DNA from: Bacteroidales bacterium
Lineage (GTDB): Bacteria; Bacteroidota; Bacteroidia; Bacteroidales; UBA932
DNA length: 64,000 nucleotides
Direction of reading: 5' to 3'
Assembly (NCBI GenBank): GCA_017445015.1
Contig: JAFSVL010000028.1
Location: 186,001-250,000, forward strand
In this document: piece by piece, positions 61,972-64,000 of the stretch
How positions within the stretch are numbered: the stretch's first letter is position 1
Layout of the letters: the number at the start of each line of letters is the position of its first letter
The notes under the pieces: model-generated
Databases searched by the model: none
What the model saw: the letters and a program-made list of their open reading frames with translations, nothing else
Told to the model about the DNA's origin: nothing
Position numbers and translations under genes: made by a program

Positions 61972-64000
61972 ATGAAAAAAGAAGCCATCAAGAAAGTTCT
62001 GGTGCTAGGTTCCGGAGCCCTGAAAATCGGGCAGGCCGGCGAGTTTGATTACAGCGGGGCGCAAGCGTTGAAGGCGATGCGTGAGGAAGGTATTTCCACC
62101 GTCCTCATCAATCCGAACATCGCTACGGTACAGACCACCGAGGGCATTGCGGACAAGATTTATTTCCTGCCCGTGACGCCGGATTTTGTCACCCAGGTCA
62201 TCGAGGAGGAACGTCCTGACGGCATTTTGCTGGCCTTTGGCGGACAGACGGCGCTGAACTGCGGCATCGAACTGCATCGGAGCGGGGTGCTGGAGAAATA
62301 CGGAATCCGCGTGCTCGGCACTTCCGTCCAGGCGATTATCGATACGGAAGACCGCGACCTGTTTGTGAAGCGGCTGGATGAAATCGATATCAAGACCATC
62401 CGTTCCCATGCCGCCGAATCCCTGGAGGAGGCCAAGAGCATGGCTGAAGAAGTGGGCTATCCCGTCATTCTCCGGGCGGCGTACGCGCTGGGCGGACTCG
62501 GTTCCGGCTTCTGCGACAATGCGGAGGAACTGGACGCTACGGCGCGCAAGTCTTTCTCCTTTTCGCCGCAGGTCCTGGTGGAGAAATCGCTCAAGGGATG
62601 GAAGGAAATCGAGTTCGAGGTGGTGCGCGACAGTTATGACAAGTGCCTCATTATCTGCGATATGGAGAACTTCGACCCGCTCGGCATCCATACCGGGGAA
62701 AGTATTGTCGTCGCTCCGACGCAGTCCCTTACGCGCGAACAGATCGATTATCTGCATGAACTGTCCTTCAAGATTGTACGGCACCTGGACATCGTCGGCG
62801 AATGTAATATCCAGTTTGCGTTTGCTCCGGACGGCAGCGATTACCGCGTGATCGAGGTGAATGCCCGGCTCAGCCGTTCCTCCGCGCTGGCGTCCAAGGC
62901 GACGGGCTATCCCCTGGCGTTTGTCGCGGCAAAAATCGGCCTGGGTTACGGGCTGCACGAGATCGGCAATGCCGACCAATCGCCGCAGGTGGATTATGTG
63001 GTCTGCAAGATTCCCCGTTGGGATTTGGCGAAATTCCGTGGCGTATCGCGCGAAATCGGCACCAGCATGAAGAGCGTGGGCGAGGTAATGGCCATCGGCC
63101 GCTGCCTCGAAGAAGCGATGCAGAAGGGGTTGCGCATGATCGGGCAGGGCGCCAACGGATTCGTCTGCAACAAGCCCTATGCGGAAAAAGATCTCGATTA
63201 TGCCCTTTCGCATCCTACCGACAGCCGCGTTTTTGCGATTGCCGCAGCACTGGAGGCTGGGTATAGCACGGACCGCATTTACGAATTGACGCGCATTGAC
63301 AAGGTATTCCTGGAGTCGCTGCTGAATATTGAGAAGACCTACCGCGAACTGGAGGCCTGCCAGTCCCTGGCGGGGCTGGACAAGGCGCTGATGGAAAAGT
63401 GCAAGCGCCAGGGCTTTTCCGACATCCAGATTGCCCGGGTGCTCGGTGTACGCGAGGAGGAAGTGCGGAAAGCCCGTCAAGGGATGGGCATCCGGCCTTC
63501 CGTGAAGAAGATACGCACCCACGCTTCAGCGGACCCGCAGCAGACGAATTATCTCTATCTCAGTTATGATGGTTCCGGCCATGCCGTGGCCCCGGGAGAG
63601 GGAGACAGCGGTGTGGTCGTGCTCGGTTCCGGGGCCTACCGCATCGGCAGCAGCGTCGAGTTCGACTGGTGTTCCGTCAGTGCCGTAAAAACGCTGAAAA
63701 AGAACGGCTTCCAGACCATTATGATCAATTACAATCCGGAGACCGTTTCCACCGACTATGATATCTGCGACCGGCTTTTCTTTGACGAACTGAGTCTTGA
63801 GAGCGTGCTGGAAATCTGCGCGTTCCAAAAGCCCCACGGTGTCATCGTAAGCGTGGGCGGGCAGATTCCCAACAACCTCGCACTGCCCCTGATGAAGGAA
63901 GGCGTGCGGCTGCTGGGGACTTCCGCCGTCGATATCGACCGCGCCGAAGACCGCAATAAGTTCTCTTCCATCGTGGACAAGCTGGGCATTGACCAGCCGC
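61972..64000 (+). CDS. carB: Carbamoyl-phosphate synthase large subunit, 5' part
   Basis: The first 676 codons of a gene that runs off the window; the frame is open to base 64000. The N terminus KKVLVLGSGALKIGQAGEFDYSGAQ and the first ATP-grasp domain (VILRAAYALGGLGSG, EVNARLSRSSALASKATGYP) are typical. The second repeat starts near residue 545 (VVVLGSGAYRIGSSVEFDWC). It makes carbamoyl phosphate from bicarbonate, ammonia and ATP, the substrate of argF' and of pyrimidine synthesis. carA is not next to it on this side. A 53-nt spacer separates it from the structured element; no clear -7 box is seen. Confidence 0.95.
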   Translation, partial: MKKEAIKKVLVLGSGALKIGQAGEFDYSGAQALKAMREEGISTVLINPNIATVQTTEGIADKIYFLPVTPDFVTQVIEEERPDGILLAFGGQTALNCGIELHRSGVLEKYGIRVLGTSVQAIIDTEDRDLFVKRLDEIDIKTIRSHAAESLEEAKSMAEEVGYPVILRAAYALGGLGSGFCDNAEELDATARKSFSFSPQVLVEKSLKGWKEIEFEVVRDSYDKCLIICDMENFDPLGIHTGESIVVAPTQSLTREQIDYLHELSFKIVRHLDIVGECNIQFAFAPDGSDYRVIEVNARLSRSSALASKATGYPLAFVAAKIGLGYGLHEIGNADQSPQVDYVVCKIPRWDLAKFRGVSREIGTSMKSVGEVMAIGRCLEEAMQKGLRMIGQGANGFVCNKPYAEKDLDYALSHPTDSRVFAIAAALEAGYSTDRIYELTRIDKVFLESLLNIEKTYRELEACQSLAGLDKALMEKCKRQGFSDIQIARVLGVREEEVRKARQGMGIRPSVKKIRTHASADPQQTNYLYLSYDGSGHAVAPGEGDSGVVVLGSGAYRIGSSVEFDWCSVSAVKTLKKNGFQTIMINYNPETVSTDYDICDRLFFDELSLESVLEICAFQKPHGVIVSVGGQIPNNLALPLMKEGVRLLGTSAVDIDRAEDRNKFSSIVDKLGIDQP

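Overview
The window reads as a chromosomal segment of a gut-type Bacteroidales bacterium. The signs are SusC/SusD pairs, LxxC lipoproteins, a hybrid two-component regulator, TAnnTTTG -7 promoter boxes, a Bacteroidetes-style V-type ATPase operon containing a DUF2764 gene, and a succinylornithine-type carbamoyltransferase in the arginine operon. Genus cannot be fixed from sequence alone. There are no rRNA, tRNA or CRISPR features.

Left part (1-12.4 kb): the end of a C1 peptidase, pssA, and an L-rhamnose operon on the minus strand (rhaA-rhaT-rhaB-rhaD) with a divergent AraC regulator. Then come gap, surE-lpxB, hisIE and a short RelA/SpoT protein. Next (12.4-23.7 kb) are a secreted GH2 glycosidase fused to a glycerophosphodiesterase and a seven-gene V-type ATPase operon whose proteolipid keeps the Na+-site residues. 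A Rpn/PD-(D/E)XK nuclease gene follows, lying between imperfect direct repeats.

Middle (23.7-55.5 kb): a glycosaminoglycan utilisation locus, almost all on the minus strand and tightly packed. In transcription order from 51.6 kb it encodes a small peptide, a fimbrillin/beta-helix lipoprotein, GH88, PL8 lyase, SusC, SusD, DUF5017 lipoprotein, a second PL8 lyase, sulfatase, a DUF4988/beta-helix protein (DUF4955-like), a DUF4988/beta-helix protein, sulfatase and a radical SAM sulfatase maturase. A second small peptide plus a 1245-residue Ig-repeat lipoprotein follow from their own promoter. A hybrid two-component regulator is divergent. The logic is chondroitin/dermatan-type chain cleavage by PL8, import by SusCD, removal of the unsaturated uronate by GH88, and desulfation by Ser-type sulfatases activated by the maturase.

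Right part (55.6-64 kb): an arginine operon argC-argD-argF'-argB-argE-argH with overlapping genes, then the start of carB.

The most unusual signal is a family of structured intergenic elements. Three copies (9.8, 15.1, 61.8 kb) share a 49-nt core with compensatory base changes, each nested in a different, gene-specific terminator-like hairpin that begins at or just after the upstream stop codon. Two further nested hairpins (3.2 and 22.3 kb) have other cores. A second candidate system is a pair of related small peptides, each coupled to a fimbrillin-like lipoprotein gene; one is only 48 residues long.
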